Assembly: GCF_002929295.1 (NCBI RefSeq)
Contig: NZ_PJIM01000003.1
Coordinates: 248,001 to 312,000, forward strand
Direction of reading: 5' to 3'
From: Arthrobacter sp. SX1312
GTDB taxonomy: Bacteria; Actinomycetota; Actinomycetes; Actinomycetales; Micrococcaceae
DNA: 64,000 bases
This document shows, one piece after another, positions 7,831 to 17,575 of the stretch (the first letter of the stretch is position 1; each line of letters opens with the position of its first letter). The position numbers and the translations under genes were made by a program. A model generated the notes under the pieces. The model worked only from the letters and a program-made list of their open reading frames with translations, was not told where the DNA came from and made no database searches.

Positions 7831-8742
7831 CTACCCGAGAGCCGGCAGGATCCCCCAACGGGCCGAGAACGACGCCCCCGCGTCGAGCCACCGCAGGCCC
7901 TCCCCCGAATTGAACGCATCGGCGGGGGCGGTCATGGGCTCGATGGCCACGGCCCTGTCCACGCCGGGGTAGATGGTGCTCACGTACACATGGGCATAGG
8001 CGAAGGACGCGTCGGCCCAGAGGGTGACGCTGCGTCCGTCCGGAGCGGCGAGGACGTGCTCGTGGCGCCCCCCGACGGTGTGCAGGCCCGTAAAGGCCGT
8101 GTCGAACTGCAGGTCGCCGATCCTTTGGCCGTTCCGCAGGTCGTGCTGCCCGGTGACACCCACGGTGCCGGTCGGGATCGACCGGTCGTCGGTCTCGAAC
8201 ATCCCGTCCGCCAGCAGCGTCAGGGTCAGGTCCTCGGTGGGCACGTCGGAGATCTTGAGGTACGGATGGGCGCCCAGGCCGAAGGGCGCGGCGTCCGGTG
8301 AGAGGTTCGTCAGCTCCTGGGTGACCGTGAGCTGCTCCTCGGTGAGCTCGTAGGTGGCGCGGTGGAGCAGGTGGAAGGGGTAGCCGTGCTGGGGGAATAT
8401 CTCGGCCTCGAGGATGGCGTGGGCGGGACCGACCTCGACCGCCCGGTAGCCGGTGTTGCGGAGGAGCCCGTGGGTGGCGTTGCCCTTGGACGGCTCCGTG
8501 ATGTCGAGGCGCTGCTCCGTGCCGTGCAGCGACCACCGGCCGCCGGCGATGCGGTTCGCCCATGGCGCGAGGAGGATCCCCCCGCCCCCGGCGGGGATGT
8601 CGCCGTCGCCCCAGGTCTCGGTGAGTGCGACGCCGCCGCACTCGTAGGAGCGCAGGGCCGCCGCGAGGCTGGCGACGACCACCGTCGACGCGCCCGCCCG
8701 CAGGGTGTGGTTGATGCCGCTTGCCGGCCGTGGAGTCGCCAT
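7831..8742 (-). CDS. Aldose 1-epimerase (mutarotase) family protein
   Basis: This protein probably interconverts the alpha and beta anomers of galactose or a related hexose, feeding galactokinase. The family landmarks are RIAGGRW, the histidine of THGLLRN, the catalytic-type histidine of GLGAHPYLK, and the acidic residue of AIEPMTAPADAFN near the C-terminus. The 303 residues match the actinobacterial galactose mutarotase-like group. It is divergent from the DeoR-galT-galK operon across 121 bp, supporting a galactose role. Its own -10 box abuts the ATG. Confidence 0.88.
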   Translation of the reverse strand: MATPRPASGINHTLRAGASTVVVASLAAALRSYECGGVALTETWGDGDIPAGGGGILLAPWANRIAGGRWSLHGTEQRLDITEPSKGNATHGLLRNTGYRAVEVGPAHAILEAEIFPQHGYPFHLLHRATYELTEEQLTVTQELTNLSPDAAPFGLGAHPYLKISDVPTEDLTLTLLADGMFETDDRSIPTGTVGVTGQHDLRNGQRIGDLQFDTAFTGLHTVGGRHEHVLAAPDGRSVTLWADASFAYAHVYVSTIYPGVDRAVAIEPMTAPADAFNSGEGLRWLDAGASFSARWGILPALG

Positions 8743-8754
8743 GCAGCGATGCTA
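8743..8754 (-). promoter_or_regulatory. -10 box of leaderless mutarotase promoter
   Basis: On the minus strand TAGCAT (8754-8749) is followed by 6 nt and the ATG at 8742. No ribosome-binding sequence is present. Confidence 0.55.
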
Positions 8755-8808
8755 CCCGTACGCGAACTTTCCCTGCGCGGGGTGGCATGGGGCCCTATGA
8801 TGGATTTT

Positions 8809-8837
8809 GTTCGTTTCAGTGCGGACTCGTTCGTTTC
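8809..8837 (+). promoter_or_regulatory. Candidate DeoR-type operator (direct repeat)
   Basis: GTTCGTTTC occurs at 8809-8817 and again at 8829-8837, exactly 20 bp apart, which is two helical turns. It lies 27 bp upstream of the regulator start and in the spacer between the divergent gal units. DeoR-family sugar repressors commonly bind repeated TTTCG/TTTC-like half-sites, so autoregulation and control of both units is likely. Confidence 0.55.
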
Positions 8838-8863
8838 TCATCCCGTTCCACGGCAGGAGGGCC

Positions 8864-9664
8864 ATGCTCGCAGCAGAACGCCAGGCGGCGATCCTCGAGC
8901 GCCTCTCCGGGCAGCCGGCCGTCCGGGTGAGCGGGCTGGCGATCGCGCTCGGCGTCTCGGAGATGACGGTCCGGCGGGACATCGACACCCTCGAGGCCCG
9001 CGGGGCGCTGGTCCGCGTCCATGGAGGAGCGGTGCGCCCGGGCAGCCTCAGCTCGGTCGAGGCGGGCTTCGACGTCAACCGGACGCGGGCCGGTGCAGAG
9101 AAGCGGCAGATCGCGGCCGCGGCGGTGTCGCTCCTGGCCCCCGGCATGACCGTCTCCGTGACGGGCGGCACCACCACCTTCGCCCTCGCCCCCCTCCTCT
9201 GCCGGGTCCGGGGACTGACGGTGATCACCAACTCGCTCCCCCTCGCGGACGAACTGTTCCGGCTGAGCGCCGCTGCGACCCCCGAGAGCACCCCCCGGGT
9301 GCTGCTCTCGGGCGGGGAGCTCACCCCGTCGAAGGCCCTCGTCGGCCCGCTCGCGACCGGCACCATCTCCACCCTCCGGGCGGACCTGTGCTTCATGGGC
9401 GCCCACGGCGTGGACGCCACCGCGGGCATCACCACGCCCAACCTCGCCGAGGCGGACACCAACCAGGCCTTCGCCCGCACCTGCGGGAGGCTCGTGGTGC
9501 TCGCGGACGCGACCAAGATCGGCGTCGTGAGCCTCGCCCGTGTCGCGGCGCTCGACGCCGCGGCCATCCTCGTCACCGACCGGCACCCCGGCGCCGACTA
9601 CGCCGCACGCACGCGCATCCTCTGCGACCCCGTCACCGACCCCCACCTGGAAGAGCGCCCATGA
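8864..9664 (+). CDS. DeoR/GlpR family transcriptional regulator (galactose operon)
   Basis: The 266-residue repressor has an N-terminal DeoR helix-turn-helix (residues about 5-60), with VSGLAIALGVSEMTVRRDIDTLE as the recognition region and the family hallmark LVRVHGGAVR. The sugar-phosphate sensor domain follows, with VSVTGGTTTFALA, NSLPLADEL and GAHGVDATAGITTPN. AGGAGG lies just before the ATG at 8864; an upstream in-frame start at 8807 would overlap the operator repeats and is rejected. Its stop overlaps the galT start as ATGA. The operon position implies control of galactose use; the effector is not visible from the sequence. Confidence 0.9.
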   Translation: MLAAERQAAILERLSGQPAVRVSGLAIALGVSEMTVRRDIDTLEARGALVRVHGGAVRPGSLSSVEAGFDVNRTRAGAEKRQIAAAAVSLLAPGMTVSVTGGTTTFALAPLLCRVRGLTVITNSLPLADELFRLSAAATPESTPRVLLSGGELTPSKALVGPLATGTISTLRADLCFMGAHGVDATAGITTPNLAEADTNQAFARTCGRLVVLADATKIGVVSLARVAALDAAAILVTDRHPGADYAARTRILCDPVTDPHLEERP

Positions 9665-10787
9665 CCCTCATCACCCCCACCCGCCTGTCCGACGGGCGCG
9701 AGCTGATCTACTTCGACGCGCACGAGTCCAGCGCCACACGGCATCGCGACGCTGCCGCGACACGTGACGCCCGCGAACTGCCCGCGCGCGGACCGGCCGG
9801 GACCGCCCGGTACGACGCCCTGACCGGCGAGTGGATCGCGGTGGCGGCCCATCGGCAGTCGCGCACCCACCTCCCTCCGGCGGACCAGTGCCCGCTGTGC
9901 CCGACGACGCCGTCGAACCTCTCGGAGATCCCGGCCTCCGACTACGAGGTCGTGGTGTTCGAGAACCGCTTCTCCTCCTTCGGCCCCGACCTCGGCGACC
10001 TGCCGGCCGCCCCCGCCTGGGGTACGACGACGACGGCGTACGGCCGGTGCGAGGTCGTCGCGTTCGATTCCGCGCACGAGGGATCCTTCGGGTCCCTGCA
10101 GCCGGAGCGCGCGCGGACCGTGATCGACGCATGGGCCCAGCGCACCGAGGCGCTGTCCGCGATGCCGGGCATCAGGCAGGTCTTCTGCTTCGAGAACCGT
10201 GGAGCGGACATCGGCGTGACGCTGCTGCACCCGCACGGCCAGATCTACGCCTACCCCTTCATCCCGCCCCGCGCCGCGACCCTCGCCGGGAAGGCCGCGG
10301 AGTTCTTCGAGGCCTCCGACGGACGGCAGACGCTCATGGGGCACGCGCTCGCCGCCGAACGGCAGTCCGGCGAGCGCATGGTCATCGAGGGCGAGCACTT
10401 CAGCGCCTTCGTACCGTTCGCTGCCCGCTGGCCCCTCGAGGTCCATCTGGTCCCCCACCGGCAGGTCGCGGACATCGCGGGCCTCACGGGCGAGGAGCGC
10501 GACGAACTCACGACGGTCTACCTCGAACTCCTCGGCCGGCTCGACGCCCTCTACCCCACGCCCACGCCGTACATCGCGGCCTGGCAGCAGGCGCCCGTCG
10601 ACGCCGCGCTGCGGCCGGCGAGCTACCTCCACCTCCAGCTCACCTCTCCCCGCCGCGCCGCCGACAAGCTGAAGTTCCTGGCGGGTTCCGAAGCTGCCAT
10701 GGGCGCCTTCATCAACGACACCACCCCGGAGAAGGTGGCGGACGCCCTCCGCAGCGCCTCTCCCGCCACAGCCCGGAAGGACCAGGC

Positions 10788-10791
<4 letters not shown>
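9661..10791 (+). CDS. galT: Galactose-1-phosphate uridylyltransferase
   Basis: GalT transfers UMP from UDP-glucose to galactose-1-phosphate in the Leloir pathway. The active-site motif HPHGQ is at residues 190-194, with His192 as the nucleophile that forms the UMP-histidine intermediate. CPLC at 77-80 supplies zinc ligands. NRFSSF and the C-terminal PASYLHLQL stretch are also typical. The 376 residues are normal for the family. The frame is open far upstream, but the ATG at 9661 overlaps the regulator stop. The downstream galK overlaps by 4 bp, so deoR-galT-galK is one coupled operon. No galE is present in this cluster. Confidence 0.95.
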
Positions 10792-11945
<1,154 letters not shown>

Positions 11946-11977
11946 GACCACGGGACCCCTGCGAACGGCCCTGAACG

Positions 11978-12015
11978 GCGAAGGACCCGCACCCTGGAGG
12001 GTGCGGGTCCTTCGC
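11978..12015. terminator. Bidirectional terminator between galK and Bax-inhibitor gene
   Basis: A 17-bp perfect stem (11978-11994 with 11999-12015) encloses the loop TGGA. The two genes converge on it. There is no T-run on the plus side, but the outermost pairs are GCGAAGG/CCTTCGC. Confidence 0.75.
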
Positions 12016-12050
12016 TGTGACGACCCTTGGTCGTCACCGATCGGTGGGTG

Positions 12051-12932
12051 CTAGTCGCTGCCGCGAAGGATCGCGAGCAGGCGCAGGATCTCGACGTACA
12101 GCCAGATCAGCGTGACGGTCAGGCCGAAGGCCGCGGTCCACGAGTACTTCTGGGGGGCGCCGTTGCGGACGCCCTCGCTGATCGAGGTGAAGTCGATGAT
12201 CAGGGAGAAGGCCGCGAGGCAGATCGCGAAGAGCCCGATGACGAGGCCGAAGGGGATCCCCTGCTCGAAGCCGAACATACCCTCCGTGCCCGGGATCCCG
12301 CTGGAGCGGAGACCGAACGCGCCCTCGGTCACGCCGAAGAGCATGAGTCCCAGGTTCACCAGCGAGAAGGCCGCGTAGCTGATGATCGCGATCATGAAGA
12401 ACTTCATCGCCTTCGGCGTCGCACGGACCTTGCCGCTCTTGAACAGCGCGAGCGTCACGCCGAAGACCACGAGCGTCCCGAGGACGGCCTGCCCGGCGAT
12501 CCCCGGGTACATCGCCTCGAGGAACATGGTGAGTCCACCGACGAACAGTCCCTCCAGGCCCGCGTAGGCGAGGATCAGCGCCGGCGACGGCTCACGCTTG
12601 AACGCGTTGACGAGGCCGAGCACGAAGCCGCCGAGCGCGCCGATGACCATGAGGGGCAGGGCGAGCCCGGGCAGCACGAAGGCGGGGATCGCAGCGCCCA
12701 CCAGGACGACGCCGATGCAGAGCAGCGTCTTCACGATCACGTCGTCGAAGGTCATGCGCCCCGTCTGGGCGGGTCCGGCGGACGGCTGGTTGTACATGTG
12801 CTCCAGCTGCTGCTGGTTGGCCATGGTCTGGCCCGCGTACATCGTGGTGCCGACTCCCGCCGCCTGGTTGCCGCCCCGGGTAGCGGAACGGAAGGTCTTC
12901 CCGTTGAATACCGGATTACCGCCAAGTGCCAT
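12051..12932 (-). CDS. Bax inhibitor-1 / YccA family membrane protein
   Basis: The 293-residue protein has about 75 hydrophilic N-terminal residues with a Gln/Asn-rich segment, then seven membrane helices. The family features are LGLVNAFKREPSPALILAYAGLEGLFVGG and, in the last helices, SLIIDFTSISEGVRNGAPQKYSWTAAFGL, which holds the paired acidic residues of the proposed pH-sensitive calcium-leak site. This Bax_inhibitor_1-like type is common in actinobacteria. GGAGGA lies 8 nt before the ATG at 12932; the open frame continues upstream but has no better start. It is divergent from livH. Confidence 0.92.
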   Translation of the reverse strand: MALGGNPVFNGKTFRSATRGGNQAAGVGTTMYAGQTMANQQQLEHMYNQPSAGPAQTGRMTFDDVIVKTLLCIGVVLVGAAIPAFVLPGLALPLMVIGALGGFVLGLVNAFKREPSPALILAYAGLEGLFVGGLTMFLEAMYPGIAGQAVLGTLVVFGVTLALFKSGKVRATPKAMKFFMIAIISYAAFSLVNLGLMLFGVTEGAFGLRSSGIPGTEGMFGFEQGIPFGLVIGLFAICLAAFSLIIDFTSISEGVRNGAPQKYSWTAAFGLTVTLIWLYVEILRLLAILRGSD

Positions 12933-13046
12933 TTCTGTAGTCCTCCAATAGGGGGCCGAGTGTCTAACGAACCCTATCAAGTGCAACGGTCCTGCCCGGG
13001 GTTTGTTCCCGGCGGCGACCGTGCTCCCGGCCGGACGGAATTTCAA

Positions 13047-13064
13047 TACCAAGGAGCCTTGGTA
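13047..13064. promoter_or_regulatory. Palindromic operator candidate upstream of livH
   Basis: TACCAAGG-AG-CCTTGGTA is a perfect 8-bp-arm inverted repeat in the 288-bp divergent gap. It lies about 160 bp from livH and 115 bp from the Bax-inhibitor start. The right arm contains TTGGTA, which could be a -35 element for livH. Confidence 0.45.
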
Positions 13065-13148
13065 AAACATTCGTTACCGAATTGCTACCTTGGCCGGATG
13101 CTTTTGCGAGGAGGGGAAACACGCCGCTAGTAAAGTGATCCCCACGCC

Positions 13149-13164
13149 CGTGACACTCGTCACA
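13149..13164. promoter_or_regulatory. CRP/GlxR-like site upstream of livH
   Basis: CGTGA-CACTCG-TCACA matches the TGTGA-N6-TCACA consensus of CRP-family regulators except for the first base. It lies 56 bp before the livH start. A related site precedes the liv binding-protein gene at 19940. Confidence 0.45.
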
Positions 13165-13220
13165 ACTACTGATCCCAGCGGTTCGCCGCCGGGCTTGCCC
13201 CCACCGTGGAGGTTCCCATC

Positions 13221-14561
13221 TTGATCACCATGTCCACGCCTGCACGGATCAGGAGGTCGCTGCTCCTGGTGCTCGGCCTCCTGACGCTCGTGCTGCTCGG
13301 CGCCCCTGCCGCGCAGGCGTCCCAGCCGTCGTCGATCCCGGCGGTGCATCAGACGCAGACCGCCGCCACCATCCAGGCCTCCGAGTTCGACAACCGGATC
13401 GGCGGCGTCCTCCGCGGCGCCGACGGACCCATCGCCGATGTGACGGTCACCGCCAAGGGCAACGGTTTCGAGGGTGAAGCCACATCCGGCCCCAACGGCG
13501 CCTGGAGCATCGGGGTCCCCGAGCAGGGCACCTACGAGGTGGAGATCGACGAGGAGACGCTCCCCGAGGGGGTGGCCCTCGCGGAGGGCCAGGAGAACCC
13601 CCGCCAGGTGACCTTCGCCAACACCTCGAGCGCCACCACCCTCTTCCTGTTCGGTGAGGGAATCGTCTCGCAGCAGGCGTCCTTCCTGGACACCCTCGCC
13701 GAACGGGCCCTCGCCGGGTTCAGCTTCGGCCTCCTCCTGGCACTGAGCGCCGTCGGGCTCTCCCTGATCTTCGGTACCACGGGCCTCACGAACTTCGCCC
13801 ACGGCGAGATGGTGACCATCGGCGCGGTCCTCGCGTTCGCCTTCTCGGCCGCCGGGCTGCCGATCACCGTCGCGATCGTCCTGGCGGTCATCGGCGGCGG
13901 CCTCCTCGGCTACGTGCAGGACGCCGGTCTCTGGAAGCCCCTCCGGCGTCGCGGGACCGGCCTCGTCCCCATGATGATCGTGAGCATCGGCCTCGCGCTC
14001 GCGCTGCGCTACACCATCCAGTTCTTCTTCGGCGGGGCCACCCAGCAGCTTCCCGGATCGCAGAGCGAGATCATCGATCTCGGGTCGGTGTCCATCTCCC
14101 GCAACAACCTGACCTCGCTGATCGTGAGCCTCGTGATCATCCTGCTGGTCGCCTTCCTGCTCCTGCGCACGCGCATCGGCAAGGCCACCCGCGCCGTCGC
14201 CGACAACCCCGCCCTCGCCGCGGCGTCGGGCATCGACGTGGACCGCGTCATCAGGATCGTCTGGGTCATCGGCGGCATGCTCGCGGCCCTCGGCGGCATC
14301 CTGTGGGCCTACTACCGCCCCGGGGTCTCCTACAACATGGGCCAGCAGATCCTGCTGCTCATCTTCGCGGGCGTCACGCTCGGTGGCCTGGGCACGGTCT
14401 TCGGCGCCCTCGTCGGTTCCATCATCGTCGGCCTGTTCGTGGAGATCTCCACGATCTGGCTCGAGGCAGACCTCAAGTACGTCGGCGCACTGCTCATTCT
14501 GATTCTCGTGCTCCTCTTCCGGCCACAGGGCATCCTCGGCCGCCGCGAGCGCATAGGTTAG
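13221..14561 (+). CDS. livH: Branched-chain amino acid ABC permease LivH with secreted N-terminal domain
   Basis: The C-terminal part (about residues 155-446) is a LivH permease, with GLTNFAHGEMVTIGA near its start and the EAA-like coupling region in the middle. It is preceded by an unusual 150-residue extension: a signal-peptide-like segment (residues 1-33, ending APAAQA), a short Gln/Thr linker, and a beta-rich domain at about 57-135 (GGVLRGADGPIADVTVTAKGN..., ending EVEIDEETLP). That domain resembles carboxypeptidase-regulatory or SdrD-B modules. The normal LivH length is about 290. GGAGG at 13208-13212 is 8 nt before the TTG at 13221, so I prefer that start over the ATG at 13230. Confidence 0.9.
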   Translation: MITMSTPARIRRSLLLVLGLLTLVLLGAPAAQASQPSSIPAVHQTQTAATIQASEFDNRIGGVLRGADGPIADVTVTAKGNGFEGEATSGPNGAWSIGVPEQGTYEVEIDEETLPEGVALAEGQENPRQVTFANTSSATTLFLFGEGIVSQQASFLDTLAERALAGFSFGLLLALSAVGLSLIFGTTGLTNFAHGEMVTIGAVLAFAFSAAGLPITVAIVLAVIGGGLLGYVQDAGLWKPLRRRGTGLVPMMIVSIGLALALRYTIQFFFGGATQQLPGSQSEIIDLGSVSISRNNLTSLIVSLVIILLVAFLLLRTRIGKATRAVADNPALAAASGIDVDRVIRIVWVIGGMLAALGGILWAYYRPGVSYNMGQQILLLIFAGVTLGGLGTVFGALVGSIIVGLFVEISTIWLEADLKYVGALLILILVLLFRPQGILGRRERIG

Positions 14562-14570
14562 GGGCTCTTC

Positions 14571-15551
14571 ATGGACTTCGGAAACATCCTCATCAACGCC
14601 TTCGGCGAGATGATCAGCCCCACCACGGCGGCGTACGCCCTTGCGGCCCTCGGTCTCGCGGTGCACTTCGGCTATTCGGGCCTCCTGAACTTCGGACAGG
14701 CCGGCTTCATGGCCGTCGGGGCCTACGGGTACGCCATCGCGACCCTCAGCTTCGACGCACCGCTCCCGGTGGCGGTGCTGGTGGCCGTCGTCGCCTCCGT
14801 GATCTTCGCGATCATCCTCGGTATACCGACCCTCCGCCTGCGGGCGGACTACCTGGCGATCGTGACCATCGCGGCAGCGGAGATCGTCCGCTACATCGTG
14901 ACCACCAACGGACTCACGGATGTCACCGGTTCGGCCAACGGGCTGGCGGCCTTCGAGGGCGGGTTCTTCGGCCTCAATCCCTTCCCCCAGGGGACCTACA
15001 ACATCGGCCCCCTCGGGATGAACGAGCGCGACCTGTGGATCCGCGTCGTCGCCTGGAGCGTCGTCACCATCGCGTGCCTCCTCGTCTGGCTCCTCATGCG
15101 CAGCCCCTGGGGCCGCGTGCTGAAGGGCATCCGCGAGGACGAGAACGCCGTGCGCTCGCTCGGCAAGAACGTGTACGCCTACAAGATGCAGGCCCTGATC
15201 ATCGGCGGTGTCCTCGGGTCGATCGCGGGCATCATCTTCACGCTGCCGCGCGGCGCCGTCCAGCCCGCGAACTACGCGACGGAGCTGACGTTCTTCCTCT
15301 ACACGTGCCTCCTCCTCGGCGGCATGGCCACTGTCCTCGGACCGGTCGTCGGGGCGATGATCTTCTGGGTGGTGCTCTCGTTGACGCAGGGGATCCTGTA
15401 CGGCCTCATCGAGATCGGCGCCATCACGTTCCTCACCAACTCTCAGGCGGGTCAGCTGCGCTACATCCTCGTGGGTGTGGCCCTGATGCTGCTCATGATC
15501 TTCAGGCCGCAAGGCGTCCTGGGCAACAAGAAGGAGCTGGCGTTCGCATGA
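14571..15551 (+). CDS. livM: Branched-chain amino acid ABC permease LivM
   Basis: The 326-residue LivM-type permease has the hallmark GYSGLLNFGQAGFMAVGAYGYA after the first helix, ADYLAIVTIAAAEIVRYI in the middle, and the coupling loop GRVLKGIREDENAVRSLGKN. The C-terminal RPQGVLGNKKE is also typical. It pairs with LivH to form the membrane channel. It begins 9 bp after livH and its stop overlaps the livG start (ATGA). Confidence 0.95.
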   Translation: MDFGNILINAFGEMISPTTAAYALAALGLAVHFGYSGLLNFGQAGFMAVGAYGYAIATLSFDAPLPVAVLVAVVASVIFAIILGIPTLRLRADYLAIVTIAAAEIVRYIVTTNGLTDVTGSANGLAAFEGGFFGLNPFPQGTYNIGPLGMNERDLWIRVVAWSVVTIACLLVWLLMRSPWGRVLKGIREDENAVRSLGKNVYAYKMQALIIGGVLGSIAGIIFTLPRGAVQPANYATELTFFLYTCLLLGGMATVLGPVVGAMIFWVVLSLTQGILYGLIEIGAITFLTNSQAGQLRYILVGVALMLLMIFRPQGVLGNKKELAFA

Positions 15552-16705
15552 CCGGCAACCACGGTGAGAACACCCACGACAACCATCACGACAACGACCC
15601 GGGGATCACCCCCGGCGATGCCGCTCCGGCGGCGTCCGGCGCCCATGCAGCGGCAGCCCCGGCCGGCGGCGTCCCGGGCGGCTCGGCGGCGGGTGCGGCC
15701 CCGCCAGGCCAGGACTACATGACGGACTCCGAGCCCATCGCCACCGGGGAGGCGAGGCCGGGGTGCAGCAAGCGCGATCCCATCGTGGTCGCCCGGAAGG
15801 TGACCCGCAGCTTCGGCGGCATCAACGCCGTCGACGTCGAGCACCTCGAGATCCCGCGGCACAAGATCACCGCCCTGATCGGCCCCAACGGTGCCGGCAA
15901 GACGACGCTGTTCAACCTGCTCACCGGGTTCGACACCCCGAACAGCGGCGACTGGGAGTTCGACGGCAAGCCGCTCGCGAAGGTCGCCTCGCACAAGGTG
16001 GCACGGATGGGCATGGTGCGCACGTTCCAGCTCACCAAGGTCATGGGCAAGCTCACCGTCATGGAGAACATGCGTCTCGGTGCCGCGGACCAGCCCGGCG
16101 AGAGCCTCGGCCGGGCCCTGTTCAAGGGCATCTGGGGAGGCCGGGAACGCGAGATCACGCAGCAGGCCGAGGTGTTGCTGGAGAAGTTCAAGCTCGACGC
16201 CAAACGCGACGACTACGCGGCGTCCCTCTCCGGCGGGCAGCGCAAGCTCCTCGAGATGGCGAGGGCGCTCATGGTCCGGCCGCGGCTCGTGATGCTCGAC
16301 GAGCCGATGGCGGGCGTCAATCCGGCGCTCACGCAGTCCCTGCTGGAACACATCAAGAACCTGAAGGCGGAGGGCATGACCGTCCTGTTCGTCGAGCACG
16401 ACATGCAGATGGTCCGCCACATCGCCGACTGGGTGGTGGTCATGGCCGAGGGCAAGGTGGTCGCGGAGGGTCCGCCCGCCATCGTCATGAAGGACCAGGC
16501 CGTGATCGACGCCTACCTGGGGGCCCACCACGACGTGGACCTCGGCGACGCCGAGGGCATCGAGCGCCTCGAGGCGGAACTCGCCCACGACGAGGAATCG
16601 GTCATCGGCACCGAGGACGAAGGCCTCCTCGGCCGCGGGGTCATCGAGCTCGGAGGCGAGCCGCGCACGGCAGGCTCCGCCCACAAGGACGAGGAGACGA
16701 AGTAA
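15548..16705 (+). CDS. livG: Branched-chain amino acid ABC ATPase LivG, extended at both ends
   Basis: The ABC ATPase core starts near residue 78. Walker A is GPNGAGKTT at about 112-120, the signature is LSGGQRKLLEMARAL, Walker B is RLVMLDEPMAGVNP, and the switch histidine lies in VEHDM. Two features are odd. About 75 residues precede the core, rich in His/Asn/Asp and then Ala/Gly/Pro, and about 50 acidic residues follow it. A typical LivG has about 255 residues; this one has 385. An internal ATG at 15719 preceded by AGGA would give 328 residues. The stop overlaps the livF ATG (TAATG). Confidence 0.92.
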   Translation: MTGNHGENTHDNHHDNDPGITPGDAAPAASGAHAAAAPAGGVPGGSAAGAAPPGQDYMTDSEPIATGEARPGCSKRDPIVVARKVTRSFGGINAVDVEHLEIPRHKITALIGPNGAGKTTLFNLLTGFDTPNSGDWEFDGKPLAKVASHKVARMGMVRTFQLTKVMGKLTVMENMRLGAADQPGESLGRALFKGIWGGREREITQQAEVLLEKFKLDAKRDDYAASLSGGQRKLLEMARALMVRPRLVMLDEPMAGVNPALTQSLLEHIKNLKAEGMTVLFVEHDMQMVRHIADWVVVMAEGKVVAEGPPAIVMKDQAVIDAYLGAHHDVDLGDAEGIERLEAELAHDEESVIGTEDEGLLGRGVIELGGEPRTAGSAHKDEETK

Positions 16706-17445
16706 TGGCTGAATTCGAGGGCGACTCCGTCGTCAAGGTCACCGATCTCGTGGCGGGCTACCTGCCCGGCGTGAACATCCTCAACGGGTGCAGCATCGAG
16801 GCACGCCGCGGTGAGCTCATCGGGATCATCGGCCCGAACGGGGCCGGCAAGTCGACGCTCCTGAAGGCGATGTTCGGACTTGTGAAGGTGCATTCCGGCA
16901 CCGTCATCGTCCGTGGGCAGGACCTCACGGGCCTGAAGGCGAACAAGCTGGTCAGCCTGGGCGTCGGCTTCGTGCCGCAGAACAACAACGTGTTCTCCAC
17001 CCTGACCATCGAGGAGAACCTCCAGATGGGCATGTACCAGAGGCCCAAGGACTTCAAGGAGCGCTTCGACTTCGTCGCCAGCCTCTTCCCGGAACTCGCC
17101 AAGCGGCGGGCGCAGCGGGCGGGGTCGCTCTCCGGCGGGGAGCGCCAGATGGTCGCGATGGGCCGGGCCCTCATGATGGATCCCGCGGTACTGCTGCTGG
17201 ACGAGCCCTCCGCCGGCCTCTCGCCCGTGAAGCAGGACGAGACGTTCCTGCGCGTGCATGAGATCAACAGGGCCGGGGTCTCGGTGATCATGGTGGAGCA
17301 GAACGCACGCCGCTGCCTGCAGATCTGCGACCGCGCCTACGTGCTGGACCAGGGCAAGGATGCCTACACGGGCACCGGCCGCGAGCTGATGAAGGACCCG
17401 AAGGTCATCCAGCTGTACCTCGGCACCCTGGCCGACACCGCCTGA
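16705..17445 (+). CDS. livF: Branched-chain amino acid ABC ATPase LivF
   Basis: The 246-residue ABC ATPase is of the LivF type. Walker A is GPNGAGKST, the LivF-specific GVGFVPQNNNVFSTLTIEENL follows, then the signature LSGGERQMVAMGRAL, Walker B VLLLDEPSAGLSP, and IMVEQNARRCLQICDRAYVLDQG. It partners LivG as the energising heterodimer. It is translationally coupled to livG, and a strong hairpin 35 bp downstream ends the operon. Confidence 0.95.
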   Translation: MAEFEGDSVVKVTDLVAGYLPGVNILNGCSIEARRGELIGIIGPNGAGKSTLLKAMFGLVKVHSGTVIVRGQDLTGLKANKLVSLGVGFVPQNNNVFSTLTIEENLQMGMYQRPKDFKERFDFVASLFPELAKRRAQRAGSLSGGERQMVAMGRALMMDPAVLLLDEPSAGLSPVKQDETFLRVHEINRAGVSVIMVEQNARRCLQICDRAYVLDQGKDAYTGTGRELMKDPKVIQLYLGTLADTA

Positions 17446-17479
17446 GGTCCGCACCTCAAGGAGGCGTGAAGCGCAAGGG

Positions 17480-17509
17480 ATGGGCGGAACCGGGAACGGT
17501 TCCGCCCAT
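17480..17509 (+). terminator. Terminator of the livHMGF operon
   Basis: A 12-bp perfect stem (17480-17491 with 17498-17509) has a 6-nt loop. It lies 35 bp past the livF stop. Confidence 0.7.
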
Positions 17510-17575
17510 TGCCGTGTCCGGCCCGCTACCTTGGCAGGAGGACGCGGGACGGCGTGCACCCGGGAAGGACGACTC

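Noticed and set aside
8362-9660. Long plus-strand frame running into galT from 8362
   Set aside because: The part before 9661 lies opposite the mutarotase and over the DeoR gene, is Arg/Pro-rich and lacks family similarity. galT starts at 9661 with an ATGA overlap.
13074-15512. 812-codon minus-strand frame opposite livH and livM
   Set aside because: Acidic, His-rich low-complexity translation typical of antisense frames; livH and livM are certain on the plus strand.
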